DNA from: Segatella copri
GTDB taxonomy: Bacteria > Bacteroidota > Bacteroidia > Bacteroidales > Bacteroidaceae
DNA length: 64,000 nt
Assembly (NCBI RefSeq): GCF_026015625.1
Contig: NZ_JAPDVG010000001.1
Location: 682,001-746,000, forward strand
Reading direction: 5' to 3'
Positions 1-7,927 of the stretch are shown here, piece by piece; the stretch's first letter is position 1, and the number at the start of each line of letters is the position of its first letter. The position numbers and the translations under genes are program-made. The notes under the pieces were generated by a model. It was not told the DNA's origin. It saw only the letters and a list, made by a program, of their open reading frames with translations, and ran no database searches.

Positions 1-476
1 TTGCGTATGATCACATCGAAAAGTTCCAGTGCGGTCACCTCGTCGTCATCTATGGGCAGGTATCTGGAGATGATGCGCAGACCCCGTTGGCTCACGGTGA
101 TGAACCTCATCATGGTGTGAGGGTCGGCGTCCGCCTTCTGTACGACCTCCTTCATCTTTTCTGCAGGAATCTTGTCGATATCCACGGCGATCATCTGGGT
201 GGTCTTTACCACGTTGCGCAGTTCCTTGCCCCGTCCGTCCATGAGCACGGAGGTAGTGATGCCTGGCATCATCACCTTGGTTTGATGAGCGAGCTCGCTG
301 CTGATGCGCATGTTCTTGCGGTAGTCTTCGGTACGCGCCTGGGTCATGGCGTCGAGGGTGATGATTCGCTGCAGTTCATCAAGACTGATGAGTTGTCTGC
401 TTTCGCTGGAGGCGATAGCATAGAAGAAAGATGGTAATACCATTTCTTGTCTTTGTTCTTGTTCTGTTTTTGTCAT
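1..476 (-). CDS. BT4734/VirE N-terminal-like domain protein (partial, 3' end outside window)
   Basis: Read on the minus strand from ATG at 476, the frame stays open to the window edge for about 158 residues, beginning MTKTEQEQRQEMVLPSFFYA. The visible part contains PGIT...DGRGKEL, then MIAVDIDKIP and a following ...FITVSQRGLRI segment. This resembles the BT4734-like/VirE N-terminal domain found in Bacteroidales primase/VirE-type proteins. The usual C-terminal half (primase or helicase-like) would lie outside the window, so no activity can be assigned. In Bacteroides genomes such genes often sit next to capsule loci, which fits the operon to the right. The family call is by recognition only. 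Confidence 0.65.
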   Translation of the reverse strand, partial: MTKTEQEQRQEMVLPSFFYAIASSESRQLISLDELQRIITLDAMTQARTEDYRKNMRISSELAHQTKVMMPGITTSVLMDGRGKELRNVVKTTQMIAVDIDKIPAEKMKEVVQKADADPHTMMRFITVSQRGLRIISRYLPIDDDEVTALELFDVIIR

Positions 477-530
477 TTTTAAGCAAATGATTAGAAGTTG
501 TATTAAAATTGAATCATATAGATTCCGCTG

Positions 531-538
531 CAAAGCTA
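531..538 (-). promoter_or_regulatory. Promoter -7 box for the VirE-like gene
   Basis: On the minus strand this reads TAGCTTTG, a perfect match to the Bacteroidetes -7 consensus TAnnTTTG. It lies about 55 nt upstream of the ATG at 476. No good -33 TTTG is present at the usual spacing; an A/T-rich stretch takes its place. Confidence 0.45.
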
Positions 539-668
539 AGCATAAAATTTGGCATTGAAATCAAAAAGTTCCGATTTTGGAACATATCATAAATTTATTT
601 AAAATGTTTTTCAAAAGAATCAAAAGTGAAGTCATGGGAATCAAGGATTCCTACGACTACAGACGGGC

Positions 669-986
669 ATGATTCCTGTCCACAAGTGTTTTAATCTTTT
701 AGTCCACAACGTGTTCTGGGCTATGCGTGAAGAACTGAAGGAAGACCGTTTTGAGGGTGGTCTTACTGAGGAGGAGAAGCATTGGGCTTCCACCAAGTCA
801 GCCATCCGCAAGGAGTTCCGGCTGTCTGATGCGTACACCAAGAGTCTGGAGACGATGGACCGTGTTGTTTCCATCGACGACTACTGGGGCGCGATACGTT
901 GGATGGAGTCGTTGGTTGGCGAGGCTCACAGAGACGAGCTGCTTCGTCTGATTGACGGGTTGTTGGAACCATTGTCGCCGAAATGA
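669..986 (+). CDS. Hypothetical protein, 105 aa
   Basis: The frame encodes a 105-residue, mostly helical, charged protein with a Trp-rich middle (EEEKHWAS, DDYWGAIRWMESL). I do not recognise a family. Its ATG at 669 overlaps the TGA of a 22-codon frame (604-672, starting MFFKRIKSEV) by ATGA. Either a tiny upstream peptide is translationally coupled to it, or a single longer gene has been frameshifted here. The codon composition looks coding, but there is no obvious promoter. It is moderately likely to be real, and could equally be the remnant of a longer gene. Confidence 0.4.
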   Translation: MIPVHKCFNLLVHNVFWAMREELKEDRFEGGLTEEEKHWASTKSAIRKEFRLSDAYTKSLETMDRVVSIDDYWGAIRWMESLVGEAHRDELLRLIDGLLEPLSPK

Positions 987-1017
987 GCGATTTTTAGATT
1001 AGCAAACAAAGCGTGAA

Positions 1018-1146
1018 GTGTGAAGGGGGTATATGAACTTTAGCGTGAAAAGAGTGTTAAAAAGAAGGCATAACTATCTGATACCCTTTCTCTTTATCTT
1101 TTGCGCACGATGTATATACAAAAGTTCTTATACACCCCCTTCACAC
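1018..1146. repeat. Long imperfect inverted repeat in capsule leader
   Basis: The outer arms are 1018-1039 and 1123-1146. The outermost 13 nt (GTGTGAAGGGGGT) are perfectly complementary, and GAACT at the inner ends also pairs. Inner segments at 1043-1053 and 1097-1106 pair again (GCGTGAAAAGA against TCTTTTGCGC, with one bulge). The whole block could fold into one roughly 129-nt hairpin, or it could mark an invertible segment. No recognisable recombinase gene is seen in the window. Small open frames across this block look spurious. Confidence 0.55.
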
Positions 1147-1195
1147 CCACCCAAAAATACTTTGAGAGGGGAAAAGGCATTCCCTCCTCACTATG

Positions 1196-1247
1196 GCATC
1201 CTGATTTCTACGAGAGAAAAAGCTATCCTCCCCAAGATTCAGGATGC
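1196..1247 (+). other. 52-nt stem-loop, leader copy 1
   Basis: GCATCCTGA (1196-1204) pairs perfectly with TCAGGATGC (1239-1247) around a 34-nt loop. A second element with the same outer 8-bp stem and exactly the same 52-nt span follows 119 nt downstream. It lies in the 987-1389 stretch between the 105-aa ORF and ugd, where I see no convincing gene. Confidence 0.5.
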
Positions 1248-1314
1248 TTTATAACAAAAGATTATACAGCGAAAAGTAGCTTAGTAGTGTGGGCGCTACA
1301 TAATCACCCACAAC

Positions 1315-1366
1315 GCATCCTGTAGTTCTCATTCGGGAAGTAAGTCCCGAAAGAGGCTCAGGATGC
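1315..1366 (+). other. 52-nt stem-loop, leader copy 2
   Basis: GCATCCTG (1315-1322) pairs with CAGGATGC (1359-1366). A perfect inner hairpin, TCGGGA-N6-TCCCGA, lies in the loop. It ends 23 nt before the chosen ugd start, so it would lie in the 5' leader of the capsule mRNA and could act as an attenuator or antitermination target. Confidence 0.5.
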
Positions 1367-1389
1367 TTATTATTCAAGAACTTAAAACA

Positions 1390-2763
1390 ATGCGTAATTT
1401 TAATCAATTAAAAATTGCCGTAGCCGGAACCGGTTACGTAGGACTCAGTATTGCTACGCTTTTATCCCAACATCATGAGGTAACAGCAGTAGATGTAATT
1501 CCCGAGAAAGTAGATAAACTGAATCATCATATATCACCGATACAAGATGAGTATATCGAAAAATATCTGGCAGAGAAACCTCTGCATCTCACAGCAACCT
1601 TGGACGGCAAGTCAGCTTATAAAGATGCAGACTTCGTAGTCATTGCAGCACCAACGAACTACGACCCAGTGAAGAACTTCTTCGACACCACTCATGTAGA
1701 AGAAGTTATCGACTTGGTCCTGGAGGTGAATCCCGATGCAGTGATGGTAATCAAGAGTACCATCCCAGTAGGTTACACTCGAAGCCTATATCAGAAGTAT
1801 GCTAAGAAGGGAGTGAAGCAATTCAATCTCCTTTTCTCCCCGGAGTTCCTCCGAGAGAGTAAGGCACTCTATGATAATCTTTATCCAAGCCGCATTATCG
1901 TTGGTTATCCAAAGATTATCGAGCGCCCTGAGTTCGCAGAAGAAAACGAGGCAATCAAGACTGTAACCAATGTCGAGATGATGAAGGAAGCTGCCAAGAC
2001 CTTCTCTCAACTTCTTGTTGAAGGCGCTATCGCATCACAGTCCGTAGGCAATTCAACACTTAACACTCAACATTCAACATTAGAAAACAAGGGCATCCCT
2101 TGTTTGTTTATGGGCATGAAGGAAGCAGAAGCCGTCAAGCTCTTCGCCAATACCTATCTTGCCCTAAGAGTAAGTTACTTCAATGAGTTGGATACATACG
2201 CAGAGGTCAAGGGCTTGGATACCAAGGCAATCATTGATGGCATAGGTCTTGACCCACGTATTGGAACCCATTACAATAACCCAAGTTTCGGATATGGTGG
2301 TTATTGCTTGCCAAAGGATACCAAGCAGCTTCTGGCAAACTATGCCGATGTTCCAGAGAACCTGATAGAGGCAATCGTTGAAAGTAACCGTACAAGAAAA
2401 GACTATATTGCAGATGCCGTGCTCAGAAAGGCAGGTTATTATAATGAGAATAGTAGCTATGATGCAGGAAAGGAGCATAAGTGTGTGATAGGAGTTTATC
2501 GCTTGACGATGAAGAGTAACAGTGATAACTTCCGCCAGTCTGCCATCCAGGGTATTATGAAGCGAATCAAGGCAAAGGGTGCAGAGGTAATCGTCTTTGA
2601 GCCAACATTGGAAGATGGCAGCACCTTCTTCGGTAGTAAGGTGGTGAACGATATGGCAGCATTCAAGGCTCAGAGCCAAGCCATCATTGCCAACCGCTAT
2701 GATGCTTGTTTGGATGATGTAAAAGATAAGGTATATACACGAGATATATTTAGAAGAGACTAG
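1390..2763 (+). CDS. ugd: UDP-glucose/GDP-mannose dehydrogenase family protein (UDP-glucose 6-dehydrogenase)
   Basis: This NAD-dependent dehydrogenase most likely oxidises UDP-glucose to UDP-glucuronate, giving the acidic precursor for the capsule. The N-terminal Rossmann motif GTGYVG lies at residues 13-18. The catalytic Cys is Cys306 in [10 protein letters not shown], followed by the C-terminal UDP-binding domain. The start at 1390 ([13 protein letters not shown]) matches family N-termini; an in-frame ATG at 1363 would add nine residues lying in a leader stem. It is the first gene of the polysaccharide operon, and the epimerase follows after 2 nt. A low-complexity insertion ([12 protein letters not shown]) sits just before the IPCLFMG segment. 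A GDP- or UDP-ManNAc dehydrogenase activity cannot be excluded, but the next gene favours UDP-glucose. Confidence 0.9.
   Translation: MRNFNQLKIAVAGTGYVGLSIATLLSQHHEVTAVDVIPEKVDKLNHHISPIQDEYIEKYLAEKPLHLTATLDGKSAYKDADFVVIAAPTNYDPVKNFFDTTHVEEVIDLVLEVNPDAVMVIKSTIPVGYTRSLYQKYAKKGVKQFNLLFSPEFLRESKALYDNLYPSRIIVGYPKIIERPEFAEENEAIKTVTNVEMMKEAAKTFSQLLVEGAIASQSVGNSTLNTQHSTLENKGIPCLFMGMKEAEAVKLFANTYLALRVSYFNELDTYAEVKGLDTKAIIDGIGLDPRIGTHYNNPSFGYGGYCLPKDTKQLLANYADVPENLIEAIVESNRTRKDYIADAVLRKAGYYNENSSYDAGKEHKCVIGVYRLTMKSNSDNFRQSAIQGIMKRIKAKGAEVIVFEPTLEDGSTFFGSKVVNDMAAFKAQSQAIIANRYDACLDDVKDKVYTRDIFRRD
2051..2083 (+). repeat. In-frame low-complexity repeat insertion inside ugd
   Basis: The run of ACTTAACACTCAACATTCAAC-like units encodes [11 protein letters not shown]. 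Similar tandem TTAAC/GTTAAG-type units occur in intergenic elements elsewhere in this window (24685-24784 and 48601-48660). It interrupts a normally compact linker between the two domains without breaking the reading frame. Confidence 0.55.
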
Positions 2764-2765
2764 TT

Positions 2766-3833
2766 ATGGTAGATTATAATATTAGTCTAGATGGTAAGAC
2801 CATCTTGGTGACAGGTGCGGCAGGATTCATCGGAAGCAATCTTGTAAAGCGCCTTTTTAATGATGCTAAGAACATCAAGGTAATCGGTATCGATAGCATT
2901 ACCGATTATTATGATGTGAACATCAAGTATGAGCGATTGAAGGAGATTGAAGCTTTAGGTAAGGATTGGACATTCGTTCATGACTCCATTGCCAACAAGG
3001 AAGCTGTAGAGAAGATTTTCTCTGAAAATAAAATCTCTTTAGTAGTCAACTTAGCAGCTCAGGCAGGTGTGCGCTATAGCATCACCAATCCAGATGCTTA
3101 TATCCAGAGCAATCTGATAGGATTCTATAACATTCTGGAGGCTTGCCGTCATCATGAGGTAGAGCATTTGGTTTATGCTTCTTCTTCATCTGTTTATGGT
3201 AGTAACAAAAAAGTTCCTTATTCTACTGATGATAAGGTGGATAATCCTGTAAGTCTGTATGCAGCTACCAAGAAGAGCAACGAGCTGATGGCTCATGCTT
3301 ACTCTAAGCTTTATAATATCCCAAGCACTGGTTTGCGTTTCTTCACCGTTTATGGTCCTGCTGGTCGTCCAGATATGGCATACTTTGGTTTTACCAATAA
3401 ACTGGTGAATGGTGAAACCATCAAGATTTTCAATTATGGAAACTGCAAGCGTGATTTCACTTATATAGATGATATTGTAGAGGGCATCGTAAGAGTGATG
3501 CAGCATGCGCCGGAGAAACAGAATGGTGAGGATGGTCTGCCTATCCCTCCATACAAGGTATATAATATAGGTAACAGTCACCCAGAGAATCTTTTAGATT
3601 TCGTTACGATTTTACAGAAAGAGTTGATTCGTGCTGGTGTGCTTCCTAAGGATTATGACTTCGAGGCGCATAAGGAACTTGTACCAATGCAGCCTGGTGA
3701 TGTGCCTGTAACCTACGCTGATACTACACCATTGGATCAAGACTTTGGGTATAAGCCAGATACGTCGCTTAGAGAGGGACTTAGGGCGTTTGCACAGTGG
3801 TACAAGAGATATTATGTGAGAAAATTTAGTTAA
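2766..3833 (+). CDS. NAD-dependent epimerase, probable UDP-glucuronate 4-epimerase
   Basis: This is an extended short-chain dehydrogenase/reductase of 355 residues. The GxxGxxG motif (GAAGFIG) is at residues 17-23, the SSSSVYG strand ends near residue 135, and the YxxxK catalytic pair is Y165/K169. It lies 2 nt after ugd, and its length and sequence fit the UDP-glucuronate 4-epimerase group. The pair would convert UDP-Glc to UDP-GlcA and then UDP-GalA in the cytoplasm. UDP-glucose 4-epimerase activity is the main alternative. Confidence 0.85.
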   Translation: MVDYNISLDGKTILVTGAAGFIGSNLVKRLFNDAKNIKVIGIDSITDYYDVNIKYERLKEIEALGKDWTFVHDSIANKEAVEKIFSENKISLVVNLAAQAGVRYSITNPDAYIQSNLIGFYNILEACRHHEVEHLVYASSSSVYGSNKKVPYSTDDKVDNPVSLYAATKKSNELMAHAYSKLYNIPSTGLRFFTVYGPAGRPDMAYFGFTNKLVNGETIKIFNYGNCKRDFTYIDDIVEGIVRVMQHAPEKQNGEDGLPIPPYKVYNIGNSHPENLLDFVTILQKELIRAGVLPKDYDFEAHKELVPMQPGDVPVTYADTTPLDQDFGYKPDTSLREGLRAFAQWYKRYYVRKFS

Positions 3834-3871
3834 AATAAATATATTCATTGAACACTAATTATGTGATTTTT

Positions 3872-4408
3872 ATGATTGCTTCAAAACAAGATTTAAAAAT
3901 ATATTTAGATGCGGATAGAAGGGCAAACCATATTTCCGGTTTGTCTTTGTTTTTTAATAAGACATGGCGTTACTTAAAGTATATGAGAAAGATAGAATAT
4001 CTTACCAATTGTAGACAAGGAAAATTGTCCAAAATATTACTCTTATGGTATCGTTACAAGTTTAGGAATCTTAGTGTTTTAACTGGAATCTCTATACCTC
4101 CTAACACCTTTGGCAAAGGTTTATATATTCCTCATTATGGTGCTATTGTAGTGAATGGTACCGTTCGTTTTGGAGATAATTGTGTCATTCAGAATGGTGT
4201 TAATGTCTCCGATAAGGTCTGGGGGGGGCAACATTGTTACCTTGGAGCTGGCGCAAAAATCTTAATAGGAGTTCATCTTGGAAACCATACTATAGTTGGT
4301 GCTAATGCTGTAGTTACTAAGTCTTTTGATGAAGAGAATGTCGTATTGGCAGGTGTTCCTGCTCGAATTATTTCCCACAAAGGATTTAAGGATAGGAAAA
4401 CCGTTTGA
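3872..4408 (+). CDS. Hexapeptide-repeat acyltransferase (serine acetyltransferase-like)
   Basis: The protein has 178 residues from ATG 3872 (MIASKQDLKIYLDADRR); a TTG at 3848 would add eight poorly conserved residues. The C-terminal half shows the left-handed beta-helix pattern of the SAT/LbH family, with the IPHYGAIVVN segment carrying the usual catalytic-region His, then GAGAKILIG and GANAVVTKS. In capsule operons such proteins usually O- or N-acetylate sugar residues from acetyl-CoA rather than making O-acetylserine. The acceptor is not known. Confidence 0.8.
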   Translation: MIASKQDLKIYLDADRRANHISGLSLFFNKTWRYLKYMRKIEYLTNCRQGKLSKILLLWYRYKFRNLSVLTGISIPPNTFGKGLYIPHYGAIVVNGTVRFGDNCVIQNGVNVSDKVWGGQHCYLGAGAKILIGVHLGNHTIVGANAVVTKSFDEENVVLAGVPARIISHKGFKDRKTV

Positions 4409-4419
4409 TAAAGTAGCAA

Positions 4420-5625
4420 ATGATTTATTTAATTCTTATATTATTGTTTCTATTTCCCGTATATGCTTGTGATTATAAATTGTGGAATTACGGGAACAGT
4501 TATGAGAGAGGGAATACATATAAAGGATATTACTTTTTTCTTTATATTGTGGTCGTGTTGTTCTTGGGACTGAGAAATTATGTTGGTGGCGATACAATCG
4601 GTTATATGGATATGTGGAAAAAGATTCCTTTTCTGGAAGGACTTTCTAAATTTGACTTTTTGCACGCCAAGTATGCTCCTATGTGGTATATAACCAACAG
4701 TTTTTGTAAAACCATCAATTCTAATTTCTATTCATTCCAAATATTTCATGCAATATTAGTTAATGGAGTTATATTCTACATAGTTAGCAAGTATTGTCAG
4801 TATCGTTTTACTGTAATATTCTTCTATGTAGTTGCGACAATGCTTTATTTCAACTGCGAGATTTTAAGAGAGTCACTCAGTCTGAGCTGTGGTTTACTGG
4901 CAATGAATCATTATAAAGAAAAAAAATGGGTACAATATTTTTCTTGGAGTTTACTTGCTCTGTCTTTTCACAAGTCTGGTATAGTGTTATTGGTAATTCC
5001 TTTTTTGTATAGGTATTCTGCATCAACTATTAATTATAAACAACTTCTAATTCTGTTGATTATTGGTTTTATTTTTAGTAGTTTTTTGCTTAAACATATT
5101 GTAGGAAGTTTCTTGCCATTTTTTTCAGATTCTTTTGAGGAATATTCTCAAATGAAAAGAGCAACGATTTTTGGTAGTGTTAGATCTTGTTTAATAGTTT
5201 TATTAGTAGCTTATTTAGTGAAACAGTATGAGACTGCTAATAACTGTATGTCTGCGACAGTTATTGTAGGAGCGAAGTTTTATTTGCTGACACAGATCTT
5301 AGGACTTTTTCTACCTATTTTTTCCACTCGTTTTGTAAATTACTTTCAGATATATTATTTAATATTATTGGGTGATTTTATCTGGAACCACTATGGAGCG
5401 AAGAAAATATTAATTTTTGCCTTATATGCTAATTTTATATTTGGTGTGGTAAAACATCAGGCTAGAGATGTTTCTGATTGGGTAAGTTCCACTTCTCATG
5501 GTTATTATTTTTATCAAAGATATTACCCATATTACTCAATTTTTGATGATATTCCTTATGATGAGTTAAACCATAGAAAGAATATTTATTATCAAGAGCG
5601 TTTAAATCGATTAAAGCACGAATAA
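4420..5625 (+). CDS. EpsG-family membrane protein, probable Wzy-type polymerase
   Basis: This 401-residue protein has about ten predicted hydrophobic segments. The motif GLRNYVGGDT at residues 50-59 is characteristic of EpsG/Wzy-like polymerases, which join lipid-linked repeat units on the outer face of the inner membrane. It is the only polymerase candidate in the operon, alongside one flippase. The base composition is more AT-rich than in flanking core genes, as is usual in capsule islands. The following gene starts inside its stop codon (TAATG), which implies translational coupling. Confidence 0.8.
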   Translation: MIYLILILLFLFPVYACDYKLWNYGNSYERGNTYKGYYFFLYIVVVLFLGLRNYVGGDTIGYMDMWKKIPFLEGLSKFDFLHAKYAPMWYITNSFCKTINSNFYSFQIFHAILVNGVIFYIVSKYCQYRFTVIFFYVVATMLYFNCEILRESLSLSCGLLAMNHYKEKKWVQYFSWSLLALSFHKSGIVLLVIPFLYRYSASTINYKQLLILLIIGFIFSSFLLKHIVGSFLPFFSDSFEEYSQMKRATIFGSVRSCLIVLLVAYLVKQYETANNCMSATVIVGAKFYLLTQILGLFLPIFSTRFVNYFQIYYLILLGDFIWNHYGAKKILIFALYANFIFGVVKHQARDVSDWVSSTSHGYYFYQRYYPYYSIFDDIPYDELNHRKNIYYQERLNRLKHE

Positions 5626-6509
5626 TGAAACAGCATGTATTGTTAGTAGATTTTAGCTTTGCTAAATATACACAAATCAGTCAGGTGAGTTGCGTTTCGA
5701 GTTTCTTGTCTCCACCTATATGGAAGAGACTTCTTAGCTTGTTTACACATAAATTATATTTGGAAGATAATCCTAATTTGGAAAATGTGATCCAACAAAT
5801 GGATGTTATCATTCTATTTGACACAAGAAAGAATTATGACGAGGTAGCGAGACGTATAGAAAGAGTTTGTAGTCCAACTGCAAGATTAATATTTTATTCT
5901 TGGAATCCACTCTGCGAGTCTAAAGCTCATTCTAGATTAAGTGAAAGGTGGATTAAAGCGACTTTTTCAAAAAAAGATGCTGCTTGCGCTGGATTCATTT
6001 ATGTAGGTTCATTTTATTTCAAAAACGTATTAACAGAAGACGTATTAACAACTAAATGGGATGGGCTTTTCATAGGGCAAGATAAGGGGAGAAGAGAAAA
6101 GCTTTATAAAGTTGCAAGTTTATATAGGAAGAACCGATTACAGTCGAGAATTATTTTAGTTAATAACCGTAAGGCTTTGTTTAGCAGAAGATATTCTTGG
6201 CATATTGATTATAATGTAGTATGCAAAAATGTTCAAGCAAGCAATTCTGTTATTGAGATTCTTCAGGAAGGACAAGAAGGAATTTCTTTGAGAGCTTTTG
6301 AATCTATGTTTTATGAGAAGAAATTAGTCACCAACAACCAACATATTGTCAATTACGATTTTTACAATTCTCATAATATATTTATTCTAGGTAAGGATGA
6401 TGAATCTGGTTTTAAGGCTTTTATTCAATCTCCTTATGTAAAATTAAGTGACGCTATCGTTGAGAAGTATAAAATGGCAAGTTGGTTGAATAGAATGTTA
6501 AGTTTATGA
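5625..6509 (+). CDS. Putative GT-B-like glycosyltransferase
   Basis: The protein has 294 residues and no membrane segments. The N-terminal half has Rossmann-like strands (MKQHVLLVDFSFA, VIILFDTRK), and the C-terminal half carries EGISLRAFESMFYEKKLVTNN-type residues. That pattern, a nucleotide-sugar site followed by 'RAFESMxxxKKLVT', occurs in small GT-B-like proteins annotated near LPS core or capsule genes. It overlaps the polymerase gene by 1 nt and the flippase gene by 4 nt, so it belongs to the same operon. Donor and acceptor are unknown. Confidence 0.6.
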   Translation: MKQHVLLVDFSFAKYTQISQVSCVSSFLSPPIWKRLLSLFTHKLYLEDNPNLENVIQQMDVIILFDTRKNYDEVARRIERVCSPTARLIFYSWNPLCESKAHSRLSERWIKATFSKKDAACAGFIYVGSFYFKNVLTEDVLTTKWDGLFIGQDKGRREKLYKVASLYRKNRLQSRIILVNNRKALFSRRYSWHIDYNVVCKNVQASNSVIEILQEGQEGISLRAFESMFYEKKLVTNNQHIVNYDFYNSHNIFILGKDDESGFKAFIQSPYVKLSDAIVEKYKMASWLNRMLSL

Positions 6510-7927
6510 ATTCAAATAAAAAGAGTTTCCTTAAGACTTCTTCTTATGCCGTGTTTTCACAAGTTGTATCCTTGTGTTGTGGGCTAGTTACATCTTTATT
6601 GCTTCCAAAAATTTTAGGAATCGAACAATTTGGTTATTGGCAATATTTCTTCTTGTGTAGTAGTTATGTAGGGCTTCTTCATTTCGGCTTTAGCGATGGT
6701 ATATATTTGGCTTTGGGCGGTAAGAAGTTTTCCGAAATCAACAGGAAACAGTATTATCCCCAATTGCTGTTGGTGTCGTTTCTTCAAATGGTCATAGCCT
6801 TATTGGTTGCTCTATATTCGTACCTGTTTCTGAAAGGCGCTTATCAGGTTGTTTTTTATTTCCTCGGTGTTTATATCATTATTGAGAATGTATATAAGTT
6901 GTTGTCGTTTGTCTTGATGGCAACCGATAAAATGCGTTATTATTCCAAGACTGTTGTAATAGACAAGGTGACCTTCTTGGGGCTTTTGTTTGTGTTTCTG
7001 GTTCTCTTTAACAAAGATTCATTTGTCAATGTTATTTTCTCTTATCTTTGTGCCCGTTTCATAGCCTTAGCATTTGTTTCCACTTGCTTTGGGAGATTCT
7101 TCGATTTCACAGTCACATCCAATTTGTTTGTCAGAAATAATCTACGTGCTACATGTGGAAATATGATAGTGGGAATATCGTTGACAATTTCCAATTTGTT
7201 GAGTACCTTCATCATAGGCTCTGGTCGTTTCTTTGTAGAGCATAATTGGGGTATTTCTGTTTTTGCCAAGATATCGTTTGCAGTATCTTTGTCTATGTTC
7301 GTTTTGACATTCATTTCACAGATAGGGTTAGTTTTGTTTCCGTACCTTTGTAGGATGGAAAAGGATAAACAAAGGCAGATGTTGGATATGCTAACTTTTG
7401 TTATAGGACTCTTTGCGATGGTTTGCTTTATCGGCTTCGTTCCTCTGTCATTGATAATAAAGACTTGGATACCAAAGTATGTGGACAGCCTGAGCTATTT
7501 GATGATTTTATGTCCTATAGCTCTTTTTGAGACGCGGATGGTATTGGTTTTCGGTACCTATTTCAAGACGTTCAGAAAGCAAATTGTATTGTTGAAAATC
7601 AATTTGGCTTCAGTGCTGTTTGCTGTATTCTTTTATTATCTGTCTTCGAATGTGGTGAATTGTATTAATATGCTTGTTATGGGTATGTTGGTTAGTATCA
7701 TGTTGAGAAGTTATTTGTGTCAGTTTTATCTATATCGTTATTTGAACGTTAAATTGGATAGGTTTGTAATTTGCATGGAAATACTGACCTCTGTTTTTAT
7801 GATTCTTGCTTATAATCTGTTTGCAAGTATGTTACTGTTTTCTTTGGTCTATGTCGTTTCTTTGACTATTCTGGCATTAGTTCGTAAAGAGAAAATCAAA
7901 TATAGTTATTTATTAATCAAATCTTGA
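6506..7927 (+). CDS. Wzx-type polysaccharide flippase
   Basis: This 473-residue protein has about twelve to fourteen hydrophobic segments and the MATE/PST fold pattern. The N-terminus (SSYAVFSQVVSLCCGLVTS) is typical of Wzx/RfbX proteins, followed by LLPKILGIEQFGYWQ. It would move undecaprenyl-PP-linked repeat units across the inner membrane for the polymerase two genes upstream. It starts in an ATGA overlap with the previous gene, and its TGA overlaps the next ATG (TGATG). Confidence 0.85.
   Translation: MNSNKKSFLKTSSYAVFSQVVSLCCGLVTSLLLPKILGIEQFGYWQYFFLCSSYVGLLHFGFSDGIYLALGGKKFSEINRKQYYPQLLLVSFLQMVIALLVALYSYLFLKGAYQVVFYFLGVYIIIENVYKLLSFVLMATDKMRYYSKTVVIDKVTFLGLLFVFLVLFNKDSFVNVIFSYLCARFIALAFVSTCFGRFFDFTVTSNLFVRNNLRATCGNMIVGISLTISNLLSTFIIGSGRFFVEHNWGISVFAKISFAVSLSMFVLTFISQIGLVLFPYLCRMEKDKQRQMLDMLTFVIGLFAMVCFIGFVPLSLIIKTWIPKYVDSLSYLMILCPIALFETRMVLVFGTYFKTFRKQIVLLKINLASVLFAVFFYYLSSNVVNCINMLVMGMLVSIMLRSYLCQFYLYRYLNVKLDRFVICMEILTSVFMILAYNLFASMLLFSLVYVVSLTILALVRKEKIKYSYLLIKS

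Noticed and set aside
87..437. Plus-strand 116-codon frame at the left edge
   Set aside because: It is the antisense shadow of the VirE-like gene, whose own frame has recognisable domain motifs.
1033..1325. Small open frames of 73-74 codons in the capsule leader
   Set aside because: They run through the inverted repeats and stem-loops, overlap each other in different frames, and have low-complexity sequence without family features.
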